Assembly: GCF_000164135.1 (NCBI RefSeq)
Contig: NZ_GG770553.1
Location: 400,910 to 464,909, forward strand
Source of the DNA: Mycobacterium parascrofulaceum ATCC BAA-614
Lineage (GTDB): Bacteria; Actinomycetota; Actinomycetes; Mycobacteriales; Mycobacteriaceae
DNA length: 64,000 nucleotides
Reading direction: 5' to 3'
In this document: one piece after another, positions 32,555-41,367 of the stretch
How the letters are laid out: every line of letters begins with the position of its first letter
Position numbering within the stretch: position 1 is the first letter of the stretch
The notes under the pieces: generated by a model
Seen by the model: only the letters and a program-made list of their open reading frames with translations
What the model was told of the DNA's origin: nothing
Database searches by the model: none
Position numbers and translations under genes: made by a program

Positions 32555-33792
32555 GAATTCCTCGCTATCTGGTGTCTCAGCCAGGCGCTTTCCCAGAAGT
32601 TCGTGCTGCCGGCCAGCAGTTCTTCATGGGCGTCGCGCAGTAAGGCGCGCGCCCCGGCGTGGTCGGAACCCACCAGCTCGGCCAGATGGATGGCCTGCAG
32701 CGGACGGCCGGCGCTGAGGTGGCCCCGCGCCCGGTCCACCAATGCGTCCGCCCCGGCCAGCTCGACGATGTCGGCGGCGACGGCGTCGAAACCGACCGGG
32801 TAGAGCTCGGTCGTCGACTCGTGGTGAAACCAGCCGGAATAGTTCTCCCAGATGGCCCGCACGTCCCAGGCCACCTTCCCATATCCCTGTCCCACTTCGC
32901 ATTCCGCGGGCAAGACGATCTCGCGCATCAGGGTGCGCACGTCCTTGCCGGCGTTCATCCCCGCCACGGTCTGGTCGTGCACGTAGCGGATCGCGTCGCG
33001 CAATCGGGTCAGCTCGGCGTGGATGCGGTCGGCACCGGCGATAGGGTCGAAGTGTCCGGTGACCAGGAGCTCGGGCCGCAGGTCGCGCACCCGCTCGACC
33101 GACGCGACGGCGGTCAACGCGTCACGATACCGGTCGCCGCGCATGGTGACCAGGTTGGGGATGTGCCCGAACAGCGGACCGAAGACGTTGCCGCACAGGC
33201 AGATCCGCTCGGCGGGCAGCCACACCACCAGCGAGTCGGTGGTTTCGCCGCCCGGAACGGAGATCAGCTCCATCCGCCGGCCGCCCACCTCCAGGTCCAG
33301 GGTGTCCTCGAAGTCGAGGTCGACGACGGGAGCGCTCTGGCCGGCCAACCGGGTGCTACCCAGGCGCCGCTGGATCGCCTGGATGCCGCTCGTCAGGGTG
33401 TCCCTGAACGCGAAGGCGCTGCGGCTGGCGCGGTAGGGGATGAGGCGTTCGTTGTCGTCGCGCCACAGCGTCCAGTTCGCCTGCGCGACGACGGTGGTGT
33501 CCGGGTCGCGGACGCTGTCCAGACCCCCGACGTGGTCGACGTGGCCCTGGGTGAGGATGACGTAGCGGACCGGCGAGGCGTCGACCGCGTCGAAGTTCGC
33601 GCGATGCACCGGGCCCTCGAAGCCCATGCCGGTGTTGACGATCACCCGGCCTTCACCTGTGGTGAGCAGGTACGAATTCGACAGTCCCGGTGAGCACCAC
33701 AGCCCGGGGGCGATCTCCTCGGCCCGGTCGGCGGCCGCGGGCCGCATGGCGTCGGCGCCGGGCCTGCTGCGGTAGGCCGGTTCGAAGCTCAC
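32551..33792 (-). CDS. Metallo-beta-lactamase-fold hydrolase, alkylsulfatase-like, altered metal motif
   Basis: 413 aa. The MBL domain occupies the first 260 residues and a helical dimerisation-type domain follows (HHESTTELYPVGFDAVAADI), the layout of SDS-hydrolase/BDS1-type alkylsulfatases, but about 200 aa shorter and without the SCP2-like tail. The metal signature HxHxDH reads QGHVDH here (Gln82, His84, Asp86, His87), so the first zinc ligand is replaced, and the preceding Asp of the usual D-T-G is Asn53. The later His in VTGHFDPI is kept. It may bind one metal or act on other substrates. GTG at 33792 lies 18 bp after the sulfotransferase stop. Confidence 0.85.
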   Translation of the reverse strand: MSFEPAYRSRPGADAMRPAAADRAEEIAPGLWCSPGLSNSYLLTTGEGRVIVNTGMGFEGPVHRANFDAVDASPVRYVILTQGHVDHVGGLDSVRDPDTTVVAQANWTLWRDDNERLIPYRASRSAFAFRDTLTSGIQAIQRRLGSTRLAGQSAPVVDLDFEDTLDLEVGGRRMELISVPGGETTDSLVVWLPAERICLCGNVFGPLFGHIPNLVTMRGDRYRDALTAVASVERVRDLRPELLVTGHFDPIAGADRIHAELTRLRDAIRYVHDQTVAGMNAGKDVRTLMREIVLPAECEVGQGYGKVAWDVRAIWENYSGWFHHESTTELYPVGFDAVAADIVELAGADALVDRARGHLSAGRPLQAIHLAELVGSDHAGARALLRDAHEELLAGSTNFWESAWLRHQIARNS

Positions 33793-33810
33793 GCCGGCGA
33801 GCCCCTTCCG

Positions 33811-35073
33811 CTAGGCCTCGGCACGGACGTCGAACCTGTCGAAGTAGAAGCCGAAACGCGCGCGTAACTCGTCGGCGGTGATGCCGAAGTGCCGGTGCAG
33901 GTCGTAGTGGATGCGGCCGTGTTTGCCGCGCGGATTGCCGTCCAGGTAGGCCTGAAAGCGCGCGCGGACCTTGGCGGTCAGTTCGACGCCGCCGCAACGG
34001 TAAAGCCGCTCGAGCACCGGCATCTCGTTGCCGTTCAGTTCGTGGAAGCTGACGTCGATGCTGCGTTCGGCCGGCACCAGGTCGCGGTCGCGCACGCAGG
34101 CGCCGAGCAGCCGGTGCACCCGGTCGCTCCAATAGCCCAGCAGCCAGTCCGGCTCGATGCTCGTTCGGCGCAGCCGATCGGAGTAGGCCATCATCGTGAT
34201 CGCCGACTGGATCACCGCGACGGGATCGCGGTGCGTGAAAGCCACGGTGGCGTCGGGAAACGTCGCCATCAGCGGGCCGAGCTGCTCGCAGTGCTGGGGG
34301 CTTTTCAGCACCCAGGTCCGCGGACCGCGCAGGAAGGTCAGCGCCTGCAGCACCCTCTTCAGGTATGCGTAGTGCCGGGTTTGGTCCAGTCCCAGGTAGT
34401 AGTCGCGCCAATCCGGCACCCGCGCATGCCATTCCAGGACGTAGGCGGCGAAGTCGAGGTCGAGCAGCTCGACTTCCTCCTCGATGGCCTCGGGGAATCG
34501 GTCGTGCATGGCGGCCACCACCGGAGCGCTCGCCATCAGGGCGTCGTGCTCGGATTTGGCGCGCGCGTATCGCGGGTCGACGCCGGAGATGCCTGGGCCG
34601 TCGCCGCGGGCGGGAAGGGGTTCCTGGCTCTCCCAGTACGGCAAGGCACGCCGGCGCGGGTCGGCCGCGATGAGGTTCACCAGGTGGGTGGTGCCCGATC
34701 GGGGCATCCCGACGACGATGAACGGGTTCTCGATCGGGATCGCCTCTATTTCGGGATACCGCTTGAGGAGTTCGGTCAGGGATAACCGGTTGCGCAGCAG
34801 CCGCACGACGCGCTGTCGCAGCGACGAGCGCGTGAGCTGGCGCAGTCCCTCGTCGGCCTCGATCGCGGCGACGTGCGCGGCGAGCCGGTCAGCAAAGCCG
34901 TCGACGTCGTCGAGATCGTCGACGCCCGCCTGACTCTCCGCCTCCGCGCGCATCCGGTCGAGGTCGAAGTCGACGCGTCTGGCCTCGGTGAATTCCAGGA
35001 TCTGGCGTTGGACGTCGGTCAGTTCGGGCGCGGTCAGGTCGTCGAAGTCGATGTCATCAACGGCAGAGCCCAC
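33811..35073 (-). CDS. Sulfotransferase family protein
   Basis: 420 aa. The PAPS 5'-phosphosulfate loop is clear (VVGMPRSGTTHLVNLIA), and the 3'-phosphate region is FTHRDPVAVIQSAITMMAYS. An N-terminal helical extension of about 110 residues precedes the domain, as in the mycobacterial Rv3529c-like group. The enzyme would transfer sulfate from PAPS to a hydroxyl, possibly of a lipid. GTG at 35073 is preceded by GAGGA. It is the first gene of a five-gene operon; pairing with an alkylsulfatase-like gene suggests making and breaking of sulfate esters. Confidence 0.88.
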   Translation of the reverse strand: MGSAVDDIDFDDLTAPELTDVQRQILEFTEARRVDFDLDRMRAEAESQAGVDDLDDVDGFADRLAAHVAAIEADEGLRQLTRSSLRQRVVRLLRNRLSLTELLKRYPEIEAIPIENPFIVVGMPRSGTTHLVNLIAADPRRRALPYWESQEPLPARGDGPGISGVDPRYARAKSEHDALMASAPVVAAMHDRFPEAIEEEVELLDLDFAAYVLEWHARVPDWRDYYLGLDQTRHYAYLKRVLQALTFLRGPRTWVLKSPQHCEQLGPLMATFPDATVAFTHRDPVAVIQSAITMMAYSDRLRRTSIEPDWLLGYWSDRVHRLLGACVRDRDLVPAERSIDVSFHELNGNEMPVLERLYRCGGVELTAKVRARFQAYLDGNPRGKHGRIHYDLHRHFGITADELRARFGFYFDRFDVRAEA

Positions 35074-35138
35074 CGGATCCTCTTTTCGACGTGTCGTCGC
35101 AAGAGACTATGACACAGCCGCCGAACGCCGGGGCGTCC

Positions 35139-35525
35139 CTACAGGTTCGCCAAGTCGTCCGGCACGTCGACCTTGTGCTCCTGCAACGCCTCGAGGGGCA
35201 CCACCTCGAGGGTGCGCTCGTGCGTGGAGGCCAGCACGACCGGCGCGGCGCAGCCGTCCTGGTGCGCACGAAGCCAGTTCAGCGCCGTGACGCACCAGCG
35301 GTCGCCGGGCAGCAGGCCGGGGAACCGGTATTCGGGGACCGGAGTCAGCAGGTCATTGCCGATCGAACGCTGGTGCTCCAGGAACTCCGTCGTCATGACC
35401 GCACAGATCGTGTGCCGGCCGAGGTCCTCGGGCCCCGTCGAGCAGCAACCGTCGCGGTAGTAGCCGGTGAGTGGCTCCGTGCCGCACGGTTCCAACGGAC
35501 CGCCTAACACGTTTCGATCGGGCAC
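35139..35525 (-). CDS. DUF2237-family protein
   Basis: 128 aa. The DUF2237 pattern is obvious: NVLGGPLEPCGTEPLTGYYR, DGCCSTGPEDLGRHTICAVM, TTEFLEHQRSIGNDLLTP and PGDRWCVTALNWLRAHQDG. Conserved Cys residues (CC and two single) could bind metal or form disulfides. The function is unknown in all species as far as I know. GTG at 35525 begins VPDRNVLGG, the usual family start; the open frame to 35618 is an Arg-rich extension. It is the nearest gene upstream of the sulfotransferase (65 bp, same strand) and might share its transcript. Confidence 0.88.
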   Translation of the reverse strand: MPDRNVLGGPLEPCGTEPLTGYYRDGCCSTGPEDLGRHTICAVMTTEFLEHQRSIGNDLLTPVPEYRFPGLLPGDRWCVTALNWLRAHQDGCAAPVVLASTHERTLEVVPLEALQEHKVDVPDDLANL

Positions 35526-35757
35526 GGATTCAGTATCGCGCTCCCGGGGGTGAAGTTTGAAGCAAATTTGCCGTCTGCGCCGGGGCGAATTTGCCCGGCC
35601 CCGATGCGGGCCGGCCATCCCGCGATGCGGTGGGCGGCCGGCGGACGGACGCCGCGCCCGGCGGCGGGTGACGGGCGGGTAACAATTACCACGTCAAGCT
35701 GGCGCGACGCGCTGAGCAAATCCCGGGGAATTCGCCGGGAAAATTTATCGTCACATC

Positions 35758-36891
35758 GTGCAACGAAGAACGGCCCTCAAGCTGCCGCTTCTGCTGGCGG
35801 CGGGCACCGCGCTGGCGCGAGCGCCGCGCGCCTCTGCCGAGGAGGCGGGACGGTGGCCCGCCGACCGCGCGAACCGCTGGTACCAGGCACAGGGTTTCCT
35901 CGTCGGATCGAACTACATCACCTCCACAGCCATCAACCAGCTCGAGATGTTCCAGCCCGACACCTACGACCCGCGGCGCATCGACACCGAGCTCGGGTGG
36001 GCCAGGTTCTACGGGCACAACACCGCCCGGGTGTTCCTGCACGATCAGCTGTGGGCCCAGGACCAGCGCGGCTTCCAGACGCGGCTCGCGCAGTTCGTCG
36101 GCATCGCCGCGCGCCATCGCATCAAACCGCTGTTCGTCTTCTTCGATTCGTGCTGGGATCCGGCGCCCCGGGCGGGACGGCAACGCGCACCGAGGCCGGG
36201 GGTGCACAACTCCGGCTGGGTGCAGAGCCCGGGCGCCGAACGGCTCGGCGACCCCCGTTACGCCGGCGTCATGCGCGACTACGTCACCGCCGTGTTGACC
36301 CAGTTCCGCAACGACGATCGGATTCTGGGTTGGGATTTGTGGAACGAGCCGGACAACCCGGCCCGGCAGTACAAGAACGCCGAACGCAGCGACAAGGATC
36401 AGCTGGTCGGCAACCTGCTCCCCCAGGTTTTCCGCTGGGCACGCGCGGTCGATCCCAGCCAGCCCCTGACCAGTGGCGTGTGGCGCGGAGACTGGGGACA
36501 ACCCCAGGGCCGCAGCGCAATCAGCGATATTCAGCTCGCCAACGCCGACGTGATCACGTTCCACTCCTACGCCGACCCCGCGGGATTCGAATCGCGGATC
36601 GGCGAGCTCGCCCCGCTGGGCCGGCCGATCCTGTGCACCGAGTACATGGCCCGGCCGCGGGGCAGCACCATCGAGGGAATTCTCCCGGTGGCCAAGCGCC
36701 ACAACGTCGGTGCCATCAACTGGGGCCTGGTCGCCGGCAAGACGCAGACCTACTTCCCCTGGGAATCGTGGGATCACCCGTACACCGCGATCCCGAAAGT
36801 CTGGTTCCACGACCTGCTCCGGCCCGACGGCCGGCCCTTCCAGGACACCGAAGCGCTGACGACCCGCAAGCTGGCGGGTTCCCAAGCTTGA
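35758..36891 (+). CDS. Secreted GH5-like glycoside hydrolase (cellulase/mannanase family)
   Basis: 377 aa. The N-terminus MQRRTALKLPLLLAAGTALA with RASA-EEA is a twin-arginine-like signal peptide. The TIM-barrel motifs of clan GH-A are present: acid/base Glu197 in GWDLWNEPDN and nucleophile Glu295 in ILCTEYMARP, with RVFLHDQLW and ITFHSYAD strands. The substrate may be a beta-glucan or mannan, or an endogenous wall glycan; related Rv3096 is uncharacterised in my memory. GTG at 35758 is the start of the signal. A palindrome GCAAATTTGC (35562-35571) lies in the 232-bp spacer upstream. Confidence 0.88.
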   Translation: MQRRTALKLPLLLAAGTALARAPRASAEEAGRWPADRANRWYQAQGFLVGSNYITSTAINQLEMFQPDTYDPRRIDTELGWARFYGHNTARVFLHDQLWAQDQRGFQTRLAQFVGIAARHRIKPLFVFFDSCWDPAPRAGRQRAPRPGVHNSGWVQSPGAERLGDPRYAGVMRDYVTAVLTQFRNDDRILGWDLWNEPDNPARQYKNAERSDKDQLVGNLLPQVFRWARAVDPSQPLTSGVWRGDWGQPQGRSAISDIQLANADVITFHSYADPAGFESRIGELAPLGRPILCTEYMARPRGSTIEGILPVAKRHNVGAINWGLVAGKTQTYFPWESWDHPYTAIPKVWFHDLLRPDGRPFQDTEALTTRKLAGSQA

Positions 36892-36966
36892 GCCGGCTGT
36901 CGGATGACCTGATTTCGGTCGTTTGGCGGCGGGAAGGCCCAACCGGTGGCGTGCATCGGCAAGGAC

Positions 36967-37443
36967 TTACGGAGCTGCGAAGTCACCCACCACGGTCATT
37001 TTGTTCCCGTCAGTGGCGGTGGCGAAGCCGGCCGCTGTGAAAGCGCAGTTCACCATGATCCCTTGGTGTGGGGGGCTTTGCCTCCACGAGTCGAGGGCCT
37101 GCATGGGATTCGCTGCTGATCCAGTGCCCCAATAGACAATCTCACCCGTGGCCGGGGGCCTGGTGTAGCCGGCGTCTGCGATGCGCATCCGCGGCGAAGA
37201 GCCGTCGGAACCGATGTGGCCGCTTAAGCCGGTGCGCAGCATATCGTCGGCGTGCCGCTGAGCCGCCGCCCTCAGGCGCGGGTCGTCCGTGAGTGGCCCG
37301 CAGGGCTGACGCAGCCCGTTGACGCCGCTGTACAGGACAGCGGCGGAATCGTCTGCGTGCGCGACCAATTCAGCGTCGGCGCTGGGAACCGCGAAGAGGA
37401 CACCACAAAAACAGAGGACGACGAGTTCGACGTTCTTCGTCAT
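36967..37443 (-). CDS. Secreted CAP-domain (SCP/PR-1) protein
   Basis: 158 aa. The signal peptide spans residues 1-25 (VPSADA-ELV). The CAP domain shows LYSGVNGLRQPCG, RAAAQRHADDMLRTGLSGHI, the GEIVYWGTGS block and SPPHQGIMVNCAFTAAGFA, with the two cavity His residues and the Glu in place. Bacterial CAP proteins bind sterols or lipids or modify peptidoglycan; the role here is not known. ATG at 37443 is the signal start. It is convergent with the GH5-like gene and divergent from the methyltransferase, within the less conserved stretch before tRNA-Ser. Confidence 0.88.
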   Translation of the reverse strand: MTKNVELVVLCFCGVLFAVPSADAELVAHADDSAAVLYSGVNGLRQPCGPLTDDPRLRAAAQRHADDMLRTGLSGHIGSDGSSPRMRIADAGYTRPPATGEIVYWGTGSAANPMQALDSWRQSPPHQGIMVNCAFTAAGFATATDGNKMTVVGDFAAP

Positions 37444-37641
37444 GTGGCCTCTTGCCGCGCGCCTCGGAGTTGTCGGTAAGACGATGCTATCCCCTACGAC
37501 CGAGCATGGCCCAAGCATCGCGTGGAACCAGATTGGGCCTTCGGCGGTAGTGGGCTTTCGCGAGAACCTTGCCGAAAAAGGCGACTCGCAGTCAGCCGTC
37601 GCCGGCCGGTCCGGAATTCGGGATTAATGGATGAAGTTGAA

Positions 37642-37657
37642 TGTGATCGCGATCACG
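37642..37657. promoter_or_regulatory. CRP-like site before the methyltransferase gene
   Basis: TGTGA-TCGCGA-TCACG matches the TGTGA-N6-TCACA consensus of mycobacterial Crp (Rv3676) in all but the last base, and its centre is the perfect palindrome GTGATCG-CGATCAC. A -10-like TATGCT (37669-37674) lies 6 nt before the ATG at 37681, so the site would cover the -35 region of a leaderless transcript, suggesting repression or class II-type control. Confidence 0.6.
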
Positions 37658-37680
37658 TCGGCTTTTGCTATGCTCCGGCC

Positions 37681-38523
37681 ATGGCGCTCCAGGGTCAAGA
37701 GCGCGACGTTCGTCGCCTGCTTCTTCGCAAAGTCAACCAGAAGTATGCGCAATACATTCACGAGTATATCTACCAGCGGTTTTTGTACCGCTACTTAACC
37801 CGTCGGCTCACCGCGAACGACGTCGTGTTCCTCAACTACGGCTACGAAGAGGACCCGCCGATGGGGGTGCCGCTTTCCCCTCCCGACGAGGCCAACCGGT
37901 TCCCCATCCAGCTTTACCACCGGACGGCGGCGCAGGTCGACCTCCACGGTAAACGGGTGCTGGAGGTCGGCTGCGGCCACGGCGGTGGCGCCTCCTACCT
38001 CATGCGCACGTTTCGCCCGGCGTCATATACGGGACTGGATTTGAACTCGGACGGCATTGAATTTTGCCGGCAAAGGCACAACGTGGCCGGCCTGAAGTTC
38101 GTACAAGGCGACGCGGAGAATCTGCCTTTCCCCGACGAATCCTTCGACGTGGTGATCAATATCGAATCCTCACACCTTTACGCTCAGTTTCCCCGCTTTC
38201 TGACAGAGGTCGCGCGCGTGCTGCGCCCGAACGGGCATTTTCTATACGCGGATTTTCGCCTCACCGAAGGACTTGCCGCGTGGGAGGCGCAATTGGCTGA
38301 TGCGCCGATGCGGATCCTGTCGCAGAGGGTGATCAGTTCCGAAGTCATGCGCGGGATGGAGAAGAATTCGCAATGGTGGGCGGCGACGATCAATAGGGTT
38401 GCGCCTGCGGTCGGGCACAACTTTGCCGTGGTCCGTGGCCACCGGCTCGTGTGGGGAACGTACCAGGGCCTGAAGAGCGGGGGGCCCTTGGAATACCGGA
38501 TGTACTGTTTTGCGAAGGCCTGA
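37681..38523 (+). CDS. SAM-dependent methyltransferase (phthiotriol/glycolipid O-methyltransferase-like)
   Basis: 280 aa. The class I methyltransferase motif I is [15 protein letters not shown], motif II is [13 protein letters not shown], and post-I is YTGLDLN. The flanking blocks [26 protein letters not shown] and [13 protein letters not shown] are closely like Rv2952, which O-methylates phthiotriol/phenolphthiotriol, and like glycopeptidolipid methyltransferases. ATG at 37681 is preferred: a CRP-like palindrome and -10 element lie just upstream inside the longer frame. Codon use is clearly AT-richer than in the neighbours, and the gene ends beside tRNA-Ser, both hinting at horizontal acquisition. 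Confidence 0.85.
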   Translation: MALQGQERDVRRLLLRKVNQKYAQYIHEYIYQRFLYRYLTRRLTANDVVFLNYGYEEDPPMGVPLSPPDEANRFPIQLYHRTAAQVDLHGKRVLEVGCGHGGGASYLMRTFRPASYTGLDLNSDGIEFCRQRHNVAGLKFVQGDAENLPFPDESFDVVINIESSHLYAQFPRFLTEVARVLRPNGHFLYADFRLTEGLAAWEAQLADAPMRILSQRVISSEVMRGMEKNSQWWAATINRVAPAVGHNFAVVRGHRLVWGTYQGLKSGGPLEYRMYCFAKA

Positions 38524-38596
38524 GGCGCTCGCCGCGCGGGGACGGCGGCGCCGCGGTGAGGCAAGCGACCGATGTGCAAGAACGCCGTAGAGGCGT

Positions 38597-38686
38597 TGGC
38601 GGTGGCGGAGGGATTTGAACCCTCGGACGGTGTTAGCCGTCACACGCTTTCGAGGCGTGCTCCTTAGGCCGCTCGGACACGCCACC
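38597..38686 (-). tRNA. tRNA-Ser (anticodon CGA)
   Basis: The minus strand folds as a class II tRNA. Acceptor arms are GGTGGCG (38680-38686) and CGCCACC (38601-38607), discriminator G, and an encoded CCA at 38597-38599. The anticodon loop CACGCCT-CGA-AAGCGTG gives CGA, decoding UCG. The long variable arm and the GGTTCAAATCC T-loop are intact. It marks the border between the AT-richer methyltransferase gene and the conserved tadA block. Confidence 0.95.
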
Positions 38687-38715
38687 GCCGAGCAGCTTAC
38701 CGAACCGCAGCCCCC

Positions 38716-39174
38716 TCACCCCAATCGCTGCCGGGCGAAGAAGGCCTCCAGTGGCGCGGCGCACTCTTCGGCGAGAACGCCGCCCCGCACTTCCGGGCGA
38801 TGGTTGAGCCGCCGGTCACGGACCACGTCCCACAGCGAGCCGACGGCACCCGTCTTGGGCTCCCACGCGCCGAACACCAGCCGGCCGACGCGGGCCAGGA
38901 CCAGCGCGCCGGCGCACATGGTGCACGGTTCGACGGTGACCGCCAGCGTGGCGCCCTCCAGCCGCCAGCCGTCGCCGAGCACGCCGGCCGCCGCCCGCAG
39001 CGCCAGGATCTCGGCGTGCGCGGTGGGATCGCCCAGGGCTTCCCGGGCGTTGACCGCGCGGGCCAGTTCGGTTCCGTCGGCGCCGACGACCACCGCGCCG
39101 ATGGGCACGTCCCGGGGACCGGCCGCCGCGGCGACCGCCAACGCGGCCCGGATCAGGTCTTCGTCGCCGATCAC
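38716..39174 (-). CDS. tadA: tRNA-adenosine (wobble A34) deaminase TadA
   Basis: 152 aa. The zinc-deaminase signature is complete: HAE in PTAHAEILALR and PCTMCAGAL. The C-terminus NHRPEVRGGVLAEECAAPLE is typical of TadA. The enzyme makes inosine at position 34, and in this window a tRNA-Arg with ACG anticodon is its expected substrate (62892-62964). GTG at 39174 starts the protein. The downstream partner of the same family pair lies immediately upstream on the same strand (34-bp gap), as in Rv3753c-Rv3752c. Confidence 0.93.
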   Translation of the reverse strand: MIGDEDLIRAALAVAAAAGPRDVPIGAVVVGADGTELARAVNAREALGDPTAHAEILALRAAAGVLGDGWRLEGATLAVTVEPCTMCAGALVLARVGRLVFGAWEPKTGAVGSLWDVVRDRRLNHRPEVRGGVLAEECAAPLEAFFARQRLG

Positions 39175-39208
39175 CGACGGAGCCTGCTGGCGGCGACCCG
39201 CTGAGCGA

Positions 39209-39730
39209 TCACCGACCGATGCGGTCGATCACCGCCGACAGCTGGTCCGCGAAACCCATCTCCCTGGCGATGCGGCCGAGCTGCTCGTCCGCGTACAGGT
39301 CGGCCTCGTCGAGGATGACGCCCAGCACCGCCTCGGGCAGCCCGATATCGGCCAGCAATCCGAGGTCGCCCTCCTCGAACGGGTCGGAGTCCTCCAGGTC
39401 CTCGGGGTCGATGTCGGCATCCAGTTTGTCCAGCACTTCGGCGGCGATGTCGTAGTCGAGGGCGGCGGTGGCGTCCGACAGCAGCAGCCGGGTGCCCGAC
39501 GGCGCCGGGCGCACGATCACGAAAAACTCGTCGTCCACGTCGAGCAGCCCGAACACGGCGCCCGCGCTGCGCAATTCCCGCAGCTCCGTCTCCGCGGCCT
39601 TGAGGCTCATCAAAGATTTCCGAGCCATCGGGGCACAACGCCACTGGCCCTCTTCGCGCACGACCGCGACGCCGAAACCGTCCGGGATATCGGCGGACAG
39701 GCCTTGGGCTGGGGCCCGTTGTGCTCCCAT
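39209..39730 (-). CDS. tRNA adenosine deaminase-associated protein
   Basis: 173 aa, strongly acidic in its second half (LDADIDPEDLEDSDPFEEGD). The family is always found next to tadA in actinobacteria and is named from that context; no activity is known. Recognisable blocks are GFGVAVVREEGQWRCAPM, VDDEFFVIVRPAPSGTRLLL and LLSDATAALDYDIAAEVLD. ATG at 39730 is used; an in-frame ATG at 39628 would remove the conserved start. It matches Rv3753c. It is divergent from tyrA with a 103-bp spacer. Confidence 0.9.
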   Translation of the reverse strand: MGAQRAPAQGLSADIPDGFGVAVVREEGQWRCAPMARKSLMSLKAAETELRELRSAGAVFGLLDVDDEFFVIVRPAPSGTRLLLSDATAALDYDIAAEVLDKLDADIDPEDLEDSDPFEEGDLGLLADIGLPEAVLGVILDEADLYADEQLGRIAREMGFADQLSAVIDRIGR

Positions 39731-39833
39731 GGCCGCTTACGGTAGTCCCAGACCACGCCCTGTGACCAGATGGAGCGCGAGCGGGGCAACATCTGGCCGT
39801 ACCGTCGGCGCCGGACTGTGCCAACCTTGATCT

Positions 39834-40805
39834 GTGGCTAGCCCTGTTTCTCAACCACCGGTGTGTGTGCTCGGGCTGGGGCTGATCGGGGGATCGATAA
39901 TGCGTGCCGCCACGGCGGTGGGCCGCGATGTGTTCGGTTACAACCGGTCGGTCGAGGGCGCGCAGGGAGCCGTCGCCGACGGTTTCGACGCCACCACCGA
40001 CCTGACCGCGACGCTGACCCGCGCCAGTGACGCCGGCGCGCTGATCGTTCTGGCCGTGCCCATGCCGGCGATGGCCGGCATGCTCACCCACATCGCCGAG
40101 CTGGCCCCGGACTGCCCGTTGACCGACGTGACCAGCGTCAAACGGGCGGTGCTCGACGAGGTCGTCGCGGCCGGTCTGCGGGAACATTTCGTCGGCGGTC
40201 ACCCGATGGCGGGCACAGCTCATTCGGGTTGGGCCGCCGGCCACCCGGGCCTGTTCACCCGGGCGCCATGGGTGGTCAGCGTCGACGACCACGTCGACCC
40301 CGCGGTGTGGTCGATGGTGATGACGCTGGCGCTGGACTGCGGCGCGGTGGTGGTGCCGGCCAAGTCCGACGACCACGACGCCGCGGCCGCCGCCATCTCC
40401 CACCTGCCGCACCTGCTGGCCGAGGCGCTGGCCGTCGTCGCCGGCGAAGTCCCGCTGGCATTCGCGCTGGCCGCCGGATCGTTCCGCGACGGGACGCGGG
40501 TGGCGGCCACCGCCCCGGACCTGGTCCGGGCGATGTGCGAGGGCAATTCCGACCAGCTGCTGCCGGCGGCCGACCGGGTCATCGAGCTGCTCAGCCGGGC
40601 CCGCGAGTCGCTGGTCGCGCACAATACGGTCGCCGAACTGGTCGAGGCCGGCCACGCCGCCCGCACGCGTTACGACAGCTTCCCGCGTTCCGACATCTTC
40701 CATGTCGTCATCGGCAGCGAGGACTGGCGCGAGGAGCTGGCCGCCGCCGGCCGGGCGGGCGGGGTGATCAGATCCGCTCTGCCAACCCTGGATAGTCGAC
40801 GATGA
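39834..40805 (+). CDS. tyrA: Prephenate dehydrogenase
   Basis: 323 aa. N-terminal NAD-binding [12 protein letters not shown] with the NRSVEGA segment following the second strand. Family blocks [27 protein letters not shown] (His in the active site) and [10 protein letters not shown] are present. It converts prephenate to 4-hydroxyphenylpyruvate in tyrosine synthesis in the cytoplasm. GTG at 39834 is the only start fitting the fold. It corresponds to Rv3754. The 3' end overlaps the convergent glycolipid-binding gene by 38 bp, so the two messages are complementary there. The next hisC/pat gene in the window could use its product. Confidence 0.93.
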   Translation: MASPVSQPPVCVLGLGLIGGSIMRAATAVGRDVFGYNRSVEGAQGAVADGFDATTDLTATLTRASDAGALIVLAVPMPAMAGMLTHIAELAPDCPLTDVTSVKRAVLDEVVAAGLREHFVGGHPMAGTAHSGWAAGHPGLFTRAPWVVSVDDHVDPAVWSMVMTLALDCGAVVVPAKSDDHDAAAAAISHLPHLLAEALAVVAGEVPLAFALAAGSFRDGTRVAATAPDLVRAMCEGNSDQLLPAADRVIELLSRARESLVAHNTVAELVEAGHAARTRYDSFPRSDIFHVVIGSEDWREELAAAGRAGGVIRSALPTLDSRR

Positions 40806-41367
40806 ACCCCTCTTCGTCGACGCTCACCGTGGTGTCGGCGACCGGCGAGCGCAGCTTGATGCCGTCGAGGCCACCGGCGCAGGTGTAGGTCACGAGGTCC
40901 GCGGTGATGGACATGTCGGGCAGGTGGACGTAGACGACCGGCAACGCGACCGAGTCGGCCCGCTCGTGGAGGCCGAGCCGCCGGATGGGCAGGGCGTTGA
41001 AGAACGGGCTGAACACGACATCGACGTCGAGCGCGCCGTTGTACGCCGCGCGGTGCTCGCCCTGATGGTCGGTGACCAACCACATGTTCTCTTCGTCACG
41101 GGCGATGGACAGCACGCGCTCGCGTTCGGCGAGCGTGACCGTCATCCCGAGCCGCTTGGTGGCCCCGGTCTCGTCGGTCTGCAGGTCGTAGTACGCGCCG
41201 AAGGCCGGGTTGGTTGCGGTAGCGGCGGCGACGATGCGGCCGTTCGCCCGGATTCTCTTGCCGGACACCTGGATTCGTACAGATTCCATCCGCGATACGT
41301 CCTGTGCACGCCAGGTGAGCATCGCCTGCCACACGCGCCGAGCCGAATCAGAGGAATCTGTGTTCAC
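40768..41367 (-). CDS. Putative glycolipid-binding domain protein
   Basis: 199 aa. The pattern [40 protein letters not shown] and the closing [16 protein letters not shown] correspond to the PF06475-type family named glycolipid-binding from structural resemblance; the ligand is unproven. No signal peptide is visible. It matches Rv3755c. GTG at 41367 lies directly against the proZ stop (no gap), so it is the last gene of the proXVWZ transcript, an odd place that suggests a link with membrane stress. Its 3' end overlaps tyrA. Confidence 0.85.
   Translation of the reverse strand: MNTDSSDSARRVWQAMLTWRAQDVSRMESVRIQVSGKRIRANGRIVAAATATNPAFGAYYDLQTDETGATKRLGMTVTLAERERVLSIARDEENMWLVTDHQGEHRAAYNGALDVDVVFSPFFNALPIRRLGLHERADSVALPVVYVHLPDMSITADLVTYTCAGGLDGIKLRSPVADTTVSVDEEGFIVDYPGLAERI

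Noticed and set aside
35550..37040. 496-codon frame over the GH5-like gene
   Set aside because: Another frame of the same strand gives a signal peptide and both catalytic glutamates; this one is Arg/Gly-rich noise.
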